Below are positions 24,769 through 34,499 of a stretch of DNA of 64,000 nt, piece by piece. The position numbers and the translations under genes are program-made. The stretch comes from Bradyrhizobium mercantei (GTDB lineage: Bacteria > Pseudomonadota > Alphaproteobacteria > Rhizobiales > Xanthobacteraceae): NCBI RefSeq assembly GCF_001982635.1, contig NZ_MKFI01000005.1, positions 392,479 through 456,478 of the forward strand, read 5' to 3'. The notes beneath the pieces are model-generated. The model did not search any database, was not told where the DNA came from, and saw nothing but the letters and a program-made list of their open reading frames with translations. Within the stretch, counting starts at the first letter, position 1, and every line of letters starts with the position of its first letter.

Positions 24769-25764
24769 ATGGTTGATGTCGTTGAGATCGAACGGACCGA
24801 CAGCCGCTCCAACGCTGCGCCCCGCAAGACCTGGGAGCGCGCCGAGGCTGAGGCGCTCTATAACCTGCCGTTCGCGGACCTGATGTTCCAGGCGCAGGGC
24901 ATTCACCGCGCCAACTTCAATCCGAACCACGTCGAAACCGCGAGCCTGCTCAGCATCAAGACCGGCGGATGTCCGGAAGATTGCGGCTACTGCTCCCAGA
25001 GCGCGCATTACGACACCGGCCTGAAGGCCACCCGCCTGATGCCTCGGGACGAGGTCGTGGCGGTCGCGCAGCGCGCCAAGGATGCCGGCGCAACCCGCTT
25101 CTGCATGGCCGCGGCCTGGCGCAGCCCCAAGGACCGCGATCTCGATCAGGTCTGCGACATGGTCAGCGCGGTGAAGGGGCTGGGCATGGAAACCTGCGTC
25201 ACGCTCGGCATGCTGACGCCGGACCAGGCCGAACGCCTCTCTGACGCCGGGCTCGACTTCTACAACCACAATGTCGATACCTCCCCGGAGTTCTACGACA
25301 AGATCATCACCACCCGCACCTTGCAGGACCGCATCGATACGCTCGCGCATGTGCGCGATGCCGGCATCAAGGTCTGCTGCGGCGGCATTATCGGCATGGG
25401 CGAGCAGGTTGACGACCGACTCGGCATGCTGGTGCTGCTCGCCAATCTCCCCAGCCATCCGGAGAGCGTGCCGATCAACCTGTGGAACGAGGTCAAGGGC
25501 GTGCCGGTCAACGACACCGCGGAGCGTCCCGATCCGATCGCGCTGGCGCGGCTGGTCGCCACCGCACGGATCCTGATGCCGAACAGCGTGGTGCGGTTGT
25601 CGGCCGGCCGGCAATACATGACCGACGAGCTGCAGGCGCTGTGCTTCCTGGCCGGTGCGAATTCGATCTTCATCGGCGATGTGCTGCTCACCACCAAGAA
25701 CCCGCAGCGCGATCGCGACGCCAATCTGCTCGATCGGCTCGGCATCAACTCCGCCCTCGCCTGA
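24769..25764 (+). CDS. bioB: Biotin synthase
   Basis: 331 aa. Radical SAM enzyme that inserts sulfur into dethiobiotin. Seen: cluster motif CPEDCGYCSQSAHYDTGLKA, FCMAAAWRSPKDRD (auxiliary cluster region), YNHNVDTSPEFY, CCGGIIGMGE and VRLSAGRQYMTDELQALCFLAGANSIFIGD. First gene of bioBFDA. Confidence 0.98.
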   Translation: MVDVVEIERTDSRSNAAPRKTWERAEAEALYNLPFADLMFQAQGIHRANFNPNHVETASLLSIKTGGCPEDCGYCSQSAHYDTGLKATRLMPRDEVVAVAQRAKDAGATRFCMAAAWRSPKDRDLDQVCDMVSAVKGLGMETCVTLGMLTPDQAERLSDAGLDFYNHNVDTSPEFYDKIITTRTLQDRIDTLAHVRDAGIKVCCGGIIGMGEQVDDRLGMLVLLANLPSHPESVPINLWNEVKGVPVNDTAERPDPIALARLVATARILMPNSVVRLSAGRQYMTDELQALCFLAGANSIFIGDVLLTTKNPQRDRDANLLDRLGINSALA

Positions 25765-25829
25765 ACGTAACCGTCAGCCCGCATGGGCGCCGCTCGCGCG
25801 CGGTCAACCATCCTTCTGTGAGTGAAGCA

Positions 25830-26984
25830 ATGAGCGCAATCCATGCGGCCAACGCCGCTGATTACGCCGCGGCCTTGCACGCCCTGAGCAAGGACGATCG
25901 GCTGCGCGGCCTCAAGCCGCGCGCGGGCATCGATTTCGTATCGAACGACTACCTGGCGCTCGCGACCGCGCCGCGCATCAAGAATGCGGTCGCGGCCGCG
26001 CTCGAGGCCGGCACGCCGATCGGCGCCGGCGGTTCGCGGCTGTTGCGCGGCAATTGCGAGGAGCACGAAAGGCTGGAAGCGGAGGCCGCCGCGTTCTTCA
26101 AGGCCGAGACCGCGCTGTTCTTCGGCGGCGGCTATGTCGCCAATTTCGCGGTGCTGACGACGCTGCCGCAGCGCGGCGACCTGCTCGTGCTCGATTCTCT
26201 CGTGCATGCCAGCATTCATGAGGGCGCACGGGCCGGCCGCGCAGAGTTCCGGTTCAGCGAACACAATAGTCCTCAGTCGGTCGAAGACACCATTCGCGGC
26301 TGGCGCGCCGAGGGTGGCGCGGGCCGGGTCTGGATCGTGGTCGAAAGCGTCTACAGCATGGACGGCGATGTTGCGCCGCTCGATGACCTCATCGCGATCG
26401 CCGATCGTCATGACGCGTTCCTGATGGTGGACGAGGCGCACGGCACCGGCGTCTATGGCGAGCAGGGCCGCGGGCTGACGGCGCCTTACGAAGGGCGCGA
26501 GAACCTCGTGATTGTGCATACCTGCGGCAAGGCGCTGGGCGCCGCGGGCGCGCTGGTCACGGCCCCGACCGTGCTGCGCGACTTCATGGTCAACCGCTGC
26601 CGCCCGTTCATCTTCGCCACCGCGCCGTCACCGCTAGTGGCCGTTGCCGTGCGCGAAGCGCTCTTGATCCTGCAGCAGGAGCCCGAGCATCAACAGCGCC
26701 TGGCAAAGCTGGTCGCGTTCACGCATCGCGAGTTCGACCTGCGTGGCTGGCGCAGCCCGTCGCGTTCGCAGATCGTGCCCTATATCGTCGGCGACAATGC
26801 GCGCGCGATGCGGCTCGCGTCGGCGCTGCAGGCACGCGGTTTCGACGTCAGGGGCATCAGACCGCCGACCGTGCCGGCGGGCACCGCGCGCTTGCGCATT
26901 GCGCTGACCCTCAATGTCGACGAGGACGACGTGCGCGCGCTGCTCGACGCGCTCGTCGCGGAGACAAACGGCTGGTCGCAATGA
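25830..26984 (+). CDS. bioF: 8-amino-7-oxononanoate synthase
   Basis: 384 aa. PLP enzyme (alpha-oxoamine synthase) joining pimeloyl thioester and alanine. Seen: GAGGSRLLRGNCEEHERLE, DEAHGTGVYGEQGRG, and the PLP-lysine motif HTCGKALGAAGALV. Start ATG 25830 is 65 bases after bioB. Its last four bases overlap bioD. Confidence 0.97.
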   Translation: MSAIHAANAADYAAALHALSKDDRLRGLKPRAGIDFVSNDYLALATAPRIKNAVAAALEAGTPIGAGGSRLLRGNCEEHERLEAEAAAFFKAETALFFGGGYVANFAVLTTLPQRGDLLVLDSLVHASIHEGARAGRAEFRFSEHNSPQSVEDTIRGWRAEGGAGRVWIVVESVYSMDGDVAPLDDLIAIADRHDAFLMVDEAHGTGVYGEQGRGLTAPYEGRENLVIVHTCGKALGAAGALVTAPTVLRDFMVNRCRPFIFATAPSPLVAVAVREALLILQQEPEHQQRLAKLVAFTHREFDLRGWRSPSRSQIVPYIVGDNARAMRLASALQARGFDVRGIRPPTVPAGTARLRIALTLNVDEDDVRALLDALVAETNGWSQ

Positions 26985-27613
26985 CCGGCCGGATCGTGGT
27001 GACCGGCACCGATACCGGGATCGGAAAGACGGTGTTCTCCGCGGGCCTCGCCTCCTTCCTCGCCGCCAGCTACTGGAAGCCGGTTCAATCCGGCCTCGAG
27101 GAGGAGACCGACGCGCAGCTGGTCGCGCGGCTCGGCGGCCTTTCGGCCGATCGCATCGTGCCCGAGCGCTATCGGCTGCGAACGCCGGCCTCGCCGCATC
27201 AATCCGCTGCGATCGACGGTGTGCGCATCGACCCTGCCGCGCTCAACGTGCCGGATGTCGGGAACCGGCCGCTGGTGATCGAGGGCGCCGGCGGGCTGAT
27301 GGTGCCGCTCAATGACACCACGCTCTATATCGACATGTTCGTGCAATGGCGGCTGCCGGTCGTGCTCTGCGCCCGCACGGCGCTCGGCACCATCAATCAT
27401 TCGCTGCTGTCGGTCGAGGCGTTGCGCACGCGCGGGATCGATATCATCGGGATCGCGTTCATCGGGGACAGCAATCCCGAGAGCGAGCGCGCCATCTGCG
27501 ACTTCGGCCAAGTGCGCCGCCTGGGCCGGTTGCCCCTGCTTTCTCCGCTTGCGCCGGACACGCTGCAGGCGGCATTCAAGGATTCGTTCCGGCGCGAAGA
27601 TTTCAATCCATGA
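26981..27613 (+). CDS. bioD: Dethiobiotin synthetase
   Basis: 210 aa. ATP-dependent carboxylase closing the ureido ring. P-loop GTDTGIGKTVFSAGLA, and EGAGGLMVPLNDT. Overlaps bioF at its start and bioA at its end (ATGA pattern), so translation is coupled. Confidence 0.96.
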   Translation: MTGRIVVTGTDTGIGKTVFSAGLASFLAASYWKPVQSGLEEETDAQLVARLGGLSADRIVPERYRLRTPASPHQSAAIDGVRIDPAALNVPDVGNRPLVIEGAGGLMVPLNDTTLYIDMFVQWRLPVVLCARTALGTINHSLLSVEALRTRGIDIIGIAFIGDSNPESERAICDFGQVRRLGRLPLLSPLAPDTLQAAFKDSFRREDFNP

Positions 27614-28872
27614 TATCTCCCAGGAAATCGCCGATCTGGCACCCGTTCACCCAGCACGCGCTGCACGGCGAGATGACCCGGATCGTGCGCGGCGAGGGCG
27701 CCTATCTCTTCACCGCGGATGATCGTCGCATCATCGACGCGATCGCGTCCTGGTGGGTCGTGACCCATGGCCACTGCCATCCGCATATCGTGCGCGCGAT
27801 CCAGGACCAGGCGGAACAGCTCAACCAGATCATCTTTGCCGGCCATACCCATGATCCGGCCGAGCAGGTTGCCGCGCAGCTATTGAAGCTCGCGCCTCCT
27901 GGCCTCGACTACGTGTTCTTCTCCGATTCCGGCTCGACCAGCGTCGAAGTGGCGCTGAAGATGGCGCTCGGCTATTGGCACAATATCGGCGTGCCGCGTA
28001 CGCGGATCATCGTCATGCAGCATTCCTACCATGGCGACACCGTGGGGACGATGTCGGTCGGCGCCCGCGGCGTGTTCAATAAGGCCTATGAGCCGCTGCT
28101 GTTCGACGTCGCGTCGGTCCCGTTTCCTGCCGCAGGTCACGAGCAGGCAACGCTCGATGCGCTCGAAGCCGCCTGCAAGAGAGACGACGCGGCGGCGTTC
28201 ATCGTCGAGCCGCTGATCCTCGGCGCGGGCGGGATGCTGATGTACCCGCCCTGGGTGCTGAAGGAGATGAAGCGCATCTGCGAAGCCGCAAACGTGCTGT
28301 TCATCGCCGATGAGGTCATGACCGGCTGGGGCCGGACCGGTACCTTGTTCGCCTGCGAACAGGCCGATGTCAGCCCGGATATCGCCTGCTACTCGAAGGG
28401 CCTCACCGGCGGGTCGCTGCCGCTCGCGGTCACGTTGTGCCGCGCCGACATCTACGATGCGCATTATTCCAGCGACCGTTCGCGCACCTTCTTCCATTCC
28501 AGTTCCTACACGGCAAACCCGGTCGCCTGCGCCGCCGCAAGGGCAAACCTCGAGCTCTGGCAGCACGGTGCGGGCGCGCGCGTCGCGTCAGTTGCCGCGA
28601 TGCAGGAGCGCCTGATTGCACCGTTCCGCGCCGATGCGCGCTTCGAAAACGTCCGCCGCACCGGGACCGTCACGGCCCTTGACCTGAAGGCCGGCGACGC
28701 CGGCTATCTCGCGGGGATCGGCCCGAAGCTTCAGGCCTTCTTCGAACGCCGGAACCTGCTGCTGCGGCCGCTCGGCAACACGATCTACGTCATGCCGCCC
28801 TACTGCGTGACGGAGGCCGATCTCGCGGAGATCTACGCCGCGATCAAGGATGCGGCCGATGAGCTGGCGTGA
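27610..28872 (+). CDS. bioA: Adenosylmethionine-8-amino-7-oxononanoate aminotransferase
   Basis: 420 aa. PLP class III aminotransferase. Seen: IWHPFTQHALHGEMTRIVRGEGAYLFTADDRRIIDAIASWWV, the SGSTSVEVALKMAL phosphate-binding turn, DEVMTGWGRTG, and PLP-lysine in CYSKGLTGGSLPLAVTL. Last gene of the operon; bioZ is not attached here. Confidence 0.97.
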   Translation: MISPRKSPIWHPFTQHALHGEMTRIVRGEGAYLFTADDRRIIDAIASWWVVTHGHCHPHIVRAIQDQAEQLNQIIFAGHTHDPAEQVAAQLLKLAPPGLDYVFFSDSGSTSVEVALKMALGYWHNIGVPRTRIIVMQHSYHGDTVGTMSVGARGVFNKAYEPLLFDVASVPFPAAGHEQATLDALEAACKRDDAAAFIVEPLILGAGGMLMYPPWVLKEMKRICEAANVLFIADEVMTGWGRTGTLFACEQADVSPDIACYSKGLTGGSLPLAVTLCRADIYDAHYSSDRSRTFFHSSSYTANPVACAAARANLELWQHGAGARVASVAAMQERLIAPFRADARFENVRRTGTVTALDLKAGDAGYLAGIGPKLQAFFERRNLLLRPLGNTIYVMPPYCVTEADLAEIYAAIKDAADELA

Positions 28873-29084
28873 CGCCACAGTCCAGGGCGAAGCGTCGAAC
28901 GCCTATATTGTTGAAATTCCGGTATAATTATCCTGCGGACGACGCAGCCGCGCCACCCGCCGGGCTCGAAGTTTTGACCGGCGCTGATGTGAAATCATGC
29001 GATCTCCTGCTAGATTTGGCGCAACCCGATCGGCTTCGCAGGTCCAGTCCTTCCGGAGACAGGTGGAGCGGGGAGCGGGACGCG

Positions 29085-29100
29085 TGGTCGTTCACGACCA
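29085..29100. promoter_or_regulatory. Dyad upstream of the sigma-54 activator gene
   Basis: TGGTCG-TTCA-CGACCA is a perfect 6-bp dyad 40 bases before the activator start. It could be an operator or a short hairpin. Only the symmetry supports it. I see nothing else in 28,873-29,139. Confidence 0.3.
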
Positions 29101-29139
29101 TCCGCGTTCGCTCATTGTTGAAGGACCATTCGCAACTCC

Positions 29140-30579
29140 ATGTCCGATCGCCAGCCCATCGTCAGCGATCCCGCGACCATCCGCGCACGCGCCATGGAAA
29201 CGCTGCTGGAGCGCTTGGAGGATCTCTGCGAAGGCGCCATCGCGATCGATCGCGACGGGCGCGTCGTCTACGTCAACGAAAAATACCTTCACTCGCTTCG
29301 CCTTGGCCACGTCTCCGAGGCGATCGGGCGCCCCATCGAGGAGATCATCCCGAACAGCCTGATGCGCCGCGTCGCCGAGACCGGCGAGCCGATCCTTCTG
29401 GATATCATGGAGCTCGGCGGCGAGCAGCTCGTCGTGACGCGCATGCCGATCGAGGACGAGAACAGGAACGTCATAGGCGCGATCGGCTTCGTGCTGTCGG
29501 ACCGTCTCGACAATTTGAAGCCGCTGATCGCGCGGATGGGCCAGCTCGAAAGCGACCTCAGGCTGGCGAAACGGCAATTGTCGCAACCACGCAGCGCGCG
29601 GTTTACCTTCGACGACTATGTCGGCAACACCGAGCGCATCGGGCGGGCCAAGGAGCTCGCCCGCCGGGCGGCACGCCAGAGCGTGACGGTGCTGCTCACC
29701 GGCGAAACTGGAACAGGCAAGGAATTGCTGGCGCAGGCGATCCACAACGCTTCGGCGCGCGCCGAAAAGCCCTTCGTCAGCGTCAACGTCGCCGCCATCC
29801 CGGATACGCTGATCGAGTCCGAGTTCTTCGGCACGGTGCCGGGAGCCTATACTGGCGCCGACCGCAAAGGCCGCGACGGCAAGTTCAGGAGTGCCGATGG
29901 CGGCACGCTGTTCCTCGATGAAATCGGTGAAATGCCGTTGCAGCTGCAAAGCAAGCTGCTGCGGGTATTGCAGGAGCGTGAAATCGAGCCGGTCGGGTCC
30001 GACAAGGTCACGAAGGTCGATGTTCGCGTCATTGCCGCGACCAACGTCGATCTGCAAAAGCGCGTCAACGAAGGCACATTTCGGGCCGATCTTTTCTACC
30101 GCCTCAACGTGCTCACGATCGCCCTGCCGCCGCTGCGCGAATGTGCCGGCGATCTCCCGGAAATCTGCGCAAGGCTGCTGGATGACATCGTCCGTTCCGG
30201 CGACTACCTCAACGCCAAGCTCACGCCGTCGGGCCTCGCCGCGCTCGCCTGCTACGATTGGCCTGGAAACGTCCGTGAGCTGCGCAACGTGCTGGAGCGC
30301 GCGCTCATTCTCAGCGACTCCGGTCGTCTCGCCGGCGATGACTTCGCCCGCATCCTGTCCGTGGGCGCCGAGGGGAGGGCCGCCGTGCCGCCGCCGCCCG
30401 CCGGGACGGTGATTCCCTATGCGCAGGCCGAAGCGGAGTTCGAAAAGCGGACGCTCGAATGCGCGCTTCAGGCCGCCAATGGGCAGATTTCGGAAGCCGC
30501 GCGAATGCTGCGCATCTCGCGCGCAACGTTCTACAAGAAGCTCGCAAAATTCGGTCTCGCCCAATCGGATGCTGTCTGA
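29140..30579 (+). CDS. PAS-AAA+-Fis sigma-54-dependent activator, HbcR-like
   Basis: 479 aa. N-terminal PAS (MRCAIAIDRDGRVVYVNEKYLHSLRL-like stretch at residues 25-130), linker coiled region, then AAA+ (Walker A GETGTGKELLAQ; ESEFFGTVPGAYTGADR, a GAYTGA form of the sigma-54 loop; Walker B GGTLFLDEIGE; NVLTIALPPLRE sensor region) and C-terminal Fis helix-turn-helix (QISEAARMLRISRATFYKKL). Enhancer-binding activator for RpoN polymerase. The next genes (GntP permease, CoA-transferase) and the -24/-12 site before them make these its targets. HbcR of Pseudomonas (3-hydroxybutyrate) has the same architecture and partner types. Confidence 0.93.
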   Translation: MSDRQPIVSDPATIRARAMETLLERLEDLCEGAIAIDRDGRVVYVNEKYLHSLRLGHVSEAIGRPIEEIIPNSLMRRVAETGEPILLDIMELGGEQLVVTRMPIEDENRNVIGAIGFVLSDRLDNLKPLIARMGQLESDLRLAKRQLSQPRSARFTFDDYVGNTERIGRAKELARRAARQSVTVLLTGETGTGKELLAQAIHNASARAEKPFVSVNVAAIPDTLIESEFFGTVPGAYTGADRKGRDGKFRSADGGTLFLDEIGEMPLQLQSKLLRVLQEREIEPVGSDKVTKVDVRVIAATNVDLQKRVNEGTFRADLFYRLNVLTIALPPLRECAGDLPEICARLLDDIVRSGDYLNAKLTPSGLAALACYDWPGNVRELRNVLERALILSDSGRLAGDDFARILSVGAEGRAAVPPPPAGTVIPYAQAEAEFEKRTLECALQAANGQISEAARMLRISRATFYKKLAKFGLAQSDAV

Positions 30580-30581
30580 GT

Positions 30582-30612
30582 TCTGAGACTTCAAGGTGTC
30601 TTGAGTCTCAGA
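30582..30612. promoter_or_regulatory. Candidate upstream activator site (dyad)
   Basis: TCTGAGACT (30582-30590) and AGTCTCAGA (30604-30612) are perfect 9-bp arms separated by 13 bases. It sits about 90-120 bp before the -24/-12 promoter, the usual place for an enhancer site, and directly after the activator gene. There is no T-run, which argues against a terminator. Confidence 0.6.
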
Positions 30613-30700
30613 TCGTAGACAGCAACCGATCCGCCGGCACACCCACACGCCGGCGACGAATTGCCGGCTTTTCAGCCATTTGATGCATTGCGAGGCAATT

Positions 30701-30716
30701 TGGCCCGCCCCTTGCT
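30701..30716 (+). promoter_or_regulatory. Sigma-54 promoter of the GntP/CoA-transferase operon
   Basis: TGGCCCG-CCCC-TTGCT matches the -24/-12 consensus TGGCACG-N4-TTGCW at all but one position, with GG and GC at the required spacing. It lies 72 bases before the permease start. Confidence 0.8.
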
Positions 30717-30787
30717 CTGCCTCCGGGAAGACGCGCCTCGAATGCGCAACAAGCGTCCGAAAAGAACAATTACCGGGAGAGAAACAG

Positions 30788-32197
30788 ATGAGCTTTCTGG
30801 TCGCGCTGGCCGCGCTCGTTTTCCTGATGTTCGTCGCCTATCGCGGCTTCAGCGTCATCCTGTTCGCGCCGGTCGCCGCGCTCGGCGCAGTGCTGCTGAC
30901 CGATCCGGGCGCAGTGCCGGCCGCCTTCACCGGTCTCTTCATGGACAAGATGGTCGGTTTCGCGAAGCTGTATTTCCCGGTGTTCCTGCTGGGCGCGGTG
31001 TTCGGCAAGGTGATCGAGCTCTCCGGCTTCTCCAAATCGATCGTGGCGGCGGTGATTGGCCTCGTCGGCAGCCAGCGCGCGATGCTTGCGATCGTGCTGG
31101 TCTGCGCGGTGCTCACCTATGGCGGCGTCTCCTTGTTCGTCGTGGTGTTCGCCGCCTATCCCTTCGCCGCCGAGATGTTCCGGGCCGGCAATATTCCAAA
31201 ACGCCTGATTCCCGGCACGATCGCGCTCGGCGCCTTTTCCTTCACCATGGATTCGCTGCCGTTCAGCCCGCAGATTCAGAACATCATTCCGACCACCTAT
31301 TTCAAGACCACCAACGGCGCGGCGCCGATCCTCGGTACGATTGGTGCGATCTTCATCCTGGTGTTCGGCCTACTCTATCTCGAATGGCGCCGCCGTCAGG
31401 CGGCTATCGCCGGCGAGGGCTATGGCGAGGGACACAGCAATGAGCCGCCGCCGGTCGATACCACGGAGCTGGCGCCGGCGTTGGTCGCCTTTCTGCCGCT
31501 GATCGTGGTGTTTGCGGTCAACCTGCTGCTCGGAGGCTTTCCCGGCGTGTTCGGCGGCTTGATCGAGCGGACGTATGGCACGAGCTACGATCTGACGCTT
31601 GCGCTCGACCATGCGATTACCACGCCGATCGCCAGCATCAAGGCGATCTGGGCAGTGGAGGGCGCACTGATCGCGGGCATTCTCACGGTGTTCGCATTCG
31701 CGTTTCCAAAGCTGAAAAAGACCTTCGCCGAGGGCAGCAAGGCCGCGGTCGGCGGTGCGCTGCTGGCGGCGATGAACACCGCGTCCGAATATGGCTTCGG
31801 CGGCGTGATCGCGGCGCTTCCCGGCTTCATCGTCATCAAGGATGCACTGAAGGCCATCCCAAATCCGCTCGTCAACGAGGCCATCACCGTGACCTCACTC
31901 GCCGGCATCACCGGCTCGGCCTCGGGTGGCATGTCGATTGCGCTCGCTGCCATGGCGAAGGATTTCGTCGCCATGGCCGAGGCGGCGCACATCCCGCCCG
32001 AGGTGCTGCACCGCGTCGCGTCGATGGCGAGCGGCGGCATGGACACGCTGCCGCACAATGGCGCCGTCATCACCCTGCTCGCGGTGACCGGGCTGACCCA
32101 CCAACAGTCCTACAAGGACATCTTTGCGGTGACCTGCCTGAAGACGCTGGCGGTGTTCTTCGTGATCGCGGTCTATTACGTCACCGGGCTGGTCTAG
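30788..32197 (+). CDS. GntP-family permease
   Basis: 469 aa inner-membrane transporter with about 12 hydrophobic segments. Seen: SVILFAPVAALGAVLL, GGVSLFVVVFAAYPFAAEMF, and the C-terminal SGGMDTLPHNGAVITLLAVTGLTHQQSYKDIF, a GntP/HbtT-like ending. The GntP family imports gluconate and other hydroxy acids. Here the partner CoA-transferase and HbcR-type activator point to 3-hydroxybutyrate or acetoacetate (inference). GGGAG precedes the ATG. Confidence 0.93.
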   Translation: MSFLVALAALVFLMFVAYRGFSVILFAPVAALGAVLLTDPGAVPAAFTGLFMDKMVGFAKLYFPVFLLGAVFGKVIELSGFSKSIVAAVIGLVGSQRAMLAIVLVCAVLTYGGVSLFVVVFAAYPFAAEMFRAGNIPKRLIPGTIALGAFSFTMDSLPFSPQIQNIIPTTYFKTTNGAAPILGTIGAIFILVFGLLYLEWRRRQAAIAGEGYGEGHSNEPPPVDTTELAPALVAFLPLIVVFAVNLLLGGFPGVFGGLIERTYGTSYDLTLALDHAITTPIASIKAIWAVEGALIAGILTVFAFAFPKLKKTFAEGSKAAVGGALLAAMNTASEYGFGGVIAALPGFIVIKDALKAIPNPLVNEAITVTSLAGITGSASGGMSIALAAMAKDFVAMAEAAHIPPEVLHRVASMASGGMDTLPHNGAVITLLAVTGLTHQQSYKDIFAVTCLKTLAVFFVIAVYYVTGLV

Positions 32198-32230
32198 CCG
32201 GAAAACGCACCAAAGATCGGGAGTAATGAT

Positions 32231-34243
32231 GTGAGCCAGCATCCCGCACTGTCCTATCTGCGTACGACGGAGAAGGGCAAGATCGTGACCGCCGCCGAAG
32301 CGGTGCGTTTGATCCAGGATGGTGACACGGTCGCGACCGGCGGCTTTGTCGGCATCGGTTTTGCTGAGGAGATCGCGCTTGCGCTGGAGGAGCTCTATCT
32401 CGCCAACGAAACGGACGCGCCCTATGCGCAGGGCAAGCCTCGCAACCTCACGCTGGTCTATGCGGCGGGGCAGGGAGACGGCAAGCACCGCGGGCTCAAC
32501 CATTTCGCGCATGAGGGTCTGGTCCGGCGCGTGATCGGCGGCCATTGGGGGCTCGCACCCAAATTGCAGCAACTGGCGATCGCAAATCAGATCGAGGCCT
32601 ATAATCTGCCGCAAGGCGTCATCACCCATCTGTTCCGCGATATCGCCGCGCGTCGCCCCGGCCACGTTTCGTGCGTCGGTATCGGCACCTTCGTCGATCC
32701 GCGCCAGGGTGGTGGCAAGCTCAACGCCCGCACCGTCGATGAGCTGGTCGAGCTGGTCACGCTCGGCGGCGAGGAGTGCCTGTTCTACAAGGCCTTTCCG
32801 ATCGACGTGGGGATCATCCGCGCCACCACCGGCGATACCGACGGCAATCTCACGATGGAAAAGGAAGCGCTGACGCTGGAGGCGCTGGCGATCGCCATGG
32901 CGGCGCATAATTCCGGCGGCATTGTCATCGCTCAGGTCGAGCGCGTCGCAGAGAGCGGCAGCCTCAATCCGCGTCAGGTGAAAATCCCCGGCATCCTCGT
33001 CGACTGCGTGGTGGTGGCGAAACCGGAGAACCACTGGCAGACCTTTGGCACGCATTACAATCCGGCCTATAGCGGGGAGATCAGGTTACGCGCCGGCTCG
33101 CTGCCGCCGATGCCGATGAGCGAACGCAAGATCATCGCGCGCCGGGCGGCGTTCGAGCTCAAGGCCAACAGCGTCGTCAATCTCGGGATCGGCATGCCCG
33201 AAGGGATCGCCGCCGTTGCCAACGAAGAGCGGGTGATCGACCTGATCACGCTGACGGCCGAGCCCGGTGTGATCGGCGGCGTACCGGCGAGCGGGATCGA
33301 TTTCGGTGCCGCCGTCAACACGCAGGCGGTCATCGACCAACCCTATCAGTTCGACTTCTATGACGGCGGCGGCCTCGATGCTGCGTTCCTCGGCCTTGCT
33401 CAGGTCGATCGCGCCGGCGATCTTAACGTCAGCAAATTTGGTCCCAAGCTCGCCGGTGCCGGCGGCTTCATCAACATCAGCCAGAGCGCCAAGAAGGTGA
33501 TTTTCGTCGGCACGTTTGGCGCGGGACGCCAGCGCATCGGCGTCACCGACGGCAGGCTGGTCATCGCCGAGGAAGCGCAGGCCCGCAAATTCGTCGAGGC
33601 GGTCGAGCATGTGACGTTCAGCGGCGCCTTCGCCGCCAGGCGCGGGCAGACCGTGCACTACGTCACCGAGCGCTGCGTGCTTGCGCTGACCGAAGGTGGC
33701 CTCGAGCTGATCGAGGTCGCGCCCGGCATCGACATCGAGCGCGACATCTTGAGGCTGATGGATTTCAGGCCGCTGATCCCGCGCGATCCAGCCTTGATGG
33801 ATGCCCGGATCTTCCGCGACGGGCCGATGGATCTGCGCGGCGACCTGTTGACGCTTCCGCTCGATCGACGCTTCACGCTGGACCCGCAGCAGAACCTGTT
33901 CTTCGTCAACCTGGAGCGTTTCTCGCTGCGCGGCAGGGGTGACATCGAGGCGATCGCGCAGGCCGTCGAAGCCCAACTCAGCGGGCTCGATCGCCGCGTC
34001 TATGCGATCGTCAACTACGACAATTTCTCGATTGTTCCCGAATTGCTCGACGAATATTCGGCGATGGTGCAGGGCCTGACCGACCGCTTTTATTCCGGCG
34101 TCTCCCGCTACACCACGTCCGGCTTCCTGCGCATCAAGCTCGGCGAAGCGCTGGAGCGGCGCGGCGTTGCCGCGCATATCTCCGAGAGCGCGGCAGACGC
34201 GCGCACGGATTGGCACAATGTCGAAGCCGGGCTCACCCCGTAG
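32231..34243 (+). CDS. Fused acetoacetate/acyl-CoA transferase with C-terminal extension
   Basis: 670 aa from a GTG start preceded by GGGAGTAA. The first ~515 residues are fused alpha and beta halves of a family I CoA-transferase (GDTVATGGFVGIGFAEEIALALEE; NLGIGMPEGIAAVANEE; the TLTAEPGVIGGVPASGIDF stretch with the catalytic Glu). The last ~150 residues (LLTLPLDRRFTLDPQQNLFFVNLERF ... YTTSGFLRIKLGEALERRG) are an additional domain I could not name. Moves CoA onto a short acid such as acetoacetate. Second gene of the RpoN-driven operon. Confidence 0.92.
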   Translation: MSQHPALSYLRTTEKGKIVTAAEAVRLIQDGDTVATGGFVGIGFAEEIALALEELYLANETDAPYAQGKPRNLTLVYAAGQGDGKHRGLNHFAHEGLVRRVIGGHWGLAPKLQQLAIANQIEAYNLPQGVITHLFRDIAARRPGHVSCVGIGTFVDPRQGGGKLNARTVDELVELVTLGGEECLFYKAFPIDVGIIRATTGDTDGNLTMEKEALTLEALAIAMAAHNSGGIVIAQVERVAESGSLNPRQVKIPGILVDCVVVAKPENHWQTFGTHYNPAYSGEIRLRAGSLPPMPMSERKIIARRAAFELKANSVVNLGIGMPEGIAAVANEERVIDLITLTAEPGVIGGVPASGIDFGAAVNTQAVIDQPYQFDFYDGGGLDAAFLGLAQVDRAGDLNVSKFGPKLAGAGGFINISQSAKKVIFVGTFGAGRQRIGVTDGRLVIAEEAQARKFVEAVEHVTFSGAFAARRGQTVHYVTERCVLALTEGGLELIEVAPGIDIERDILRLMDFRPLIPRDPALMDARIFRDGPMDLRGDLLTLPLDRRFTLDPQQNLFFVNLERFSLRGRGDIEAIAQAVEAQLSGLDRRVYAIVNYDNFSIVPELLDEYSAMVQGLTDRFYSGVSRYTTSGFLRIKLGEALERRGVAAHISESAADARTDWHNVEAGLTP

Positions 34244-34499
34244 CCGGACCGAAACGGGCACGCGGCGGTAAAATTGCCTCCGTCGCCGGACGCCCGGGAT
34301 TCGCGGGCGATGATCCGCGATCCCTCCTTTGCCGTCGTCGGCGGCGTTCCTTCGGGTGGAGCGGTCGTGGGCATTGCCAGGATCAGGATCCGGTTTCATA
34401 CTCTGGTACAAGCCGGAGGCGATCAGCTGACCTGACGGTGCGACCAACCCGAAGCATGAAACAGACAATGCCGGGTTGCTGAAAAGCGGAGAGACGACG

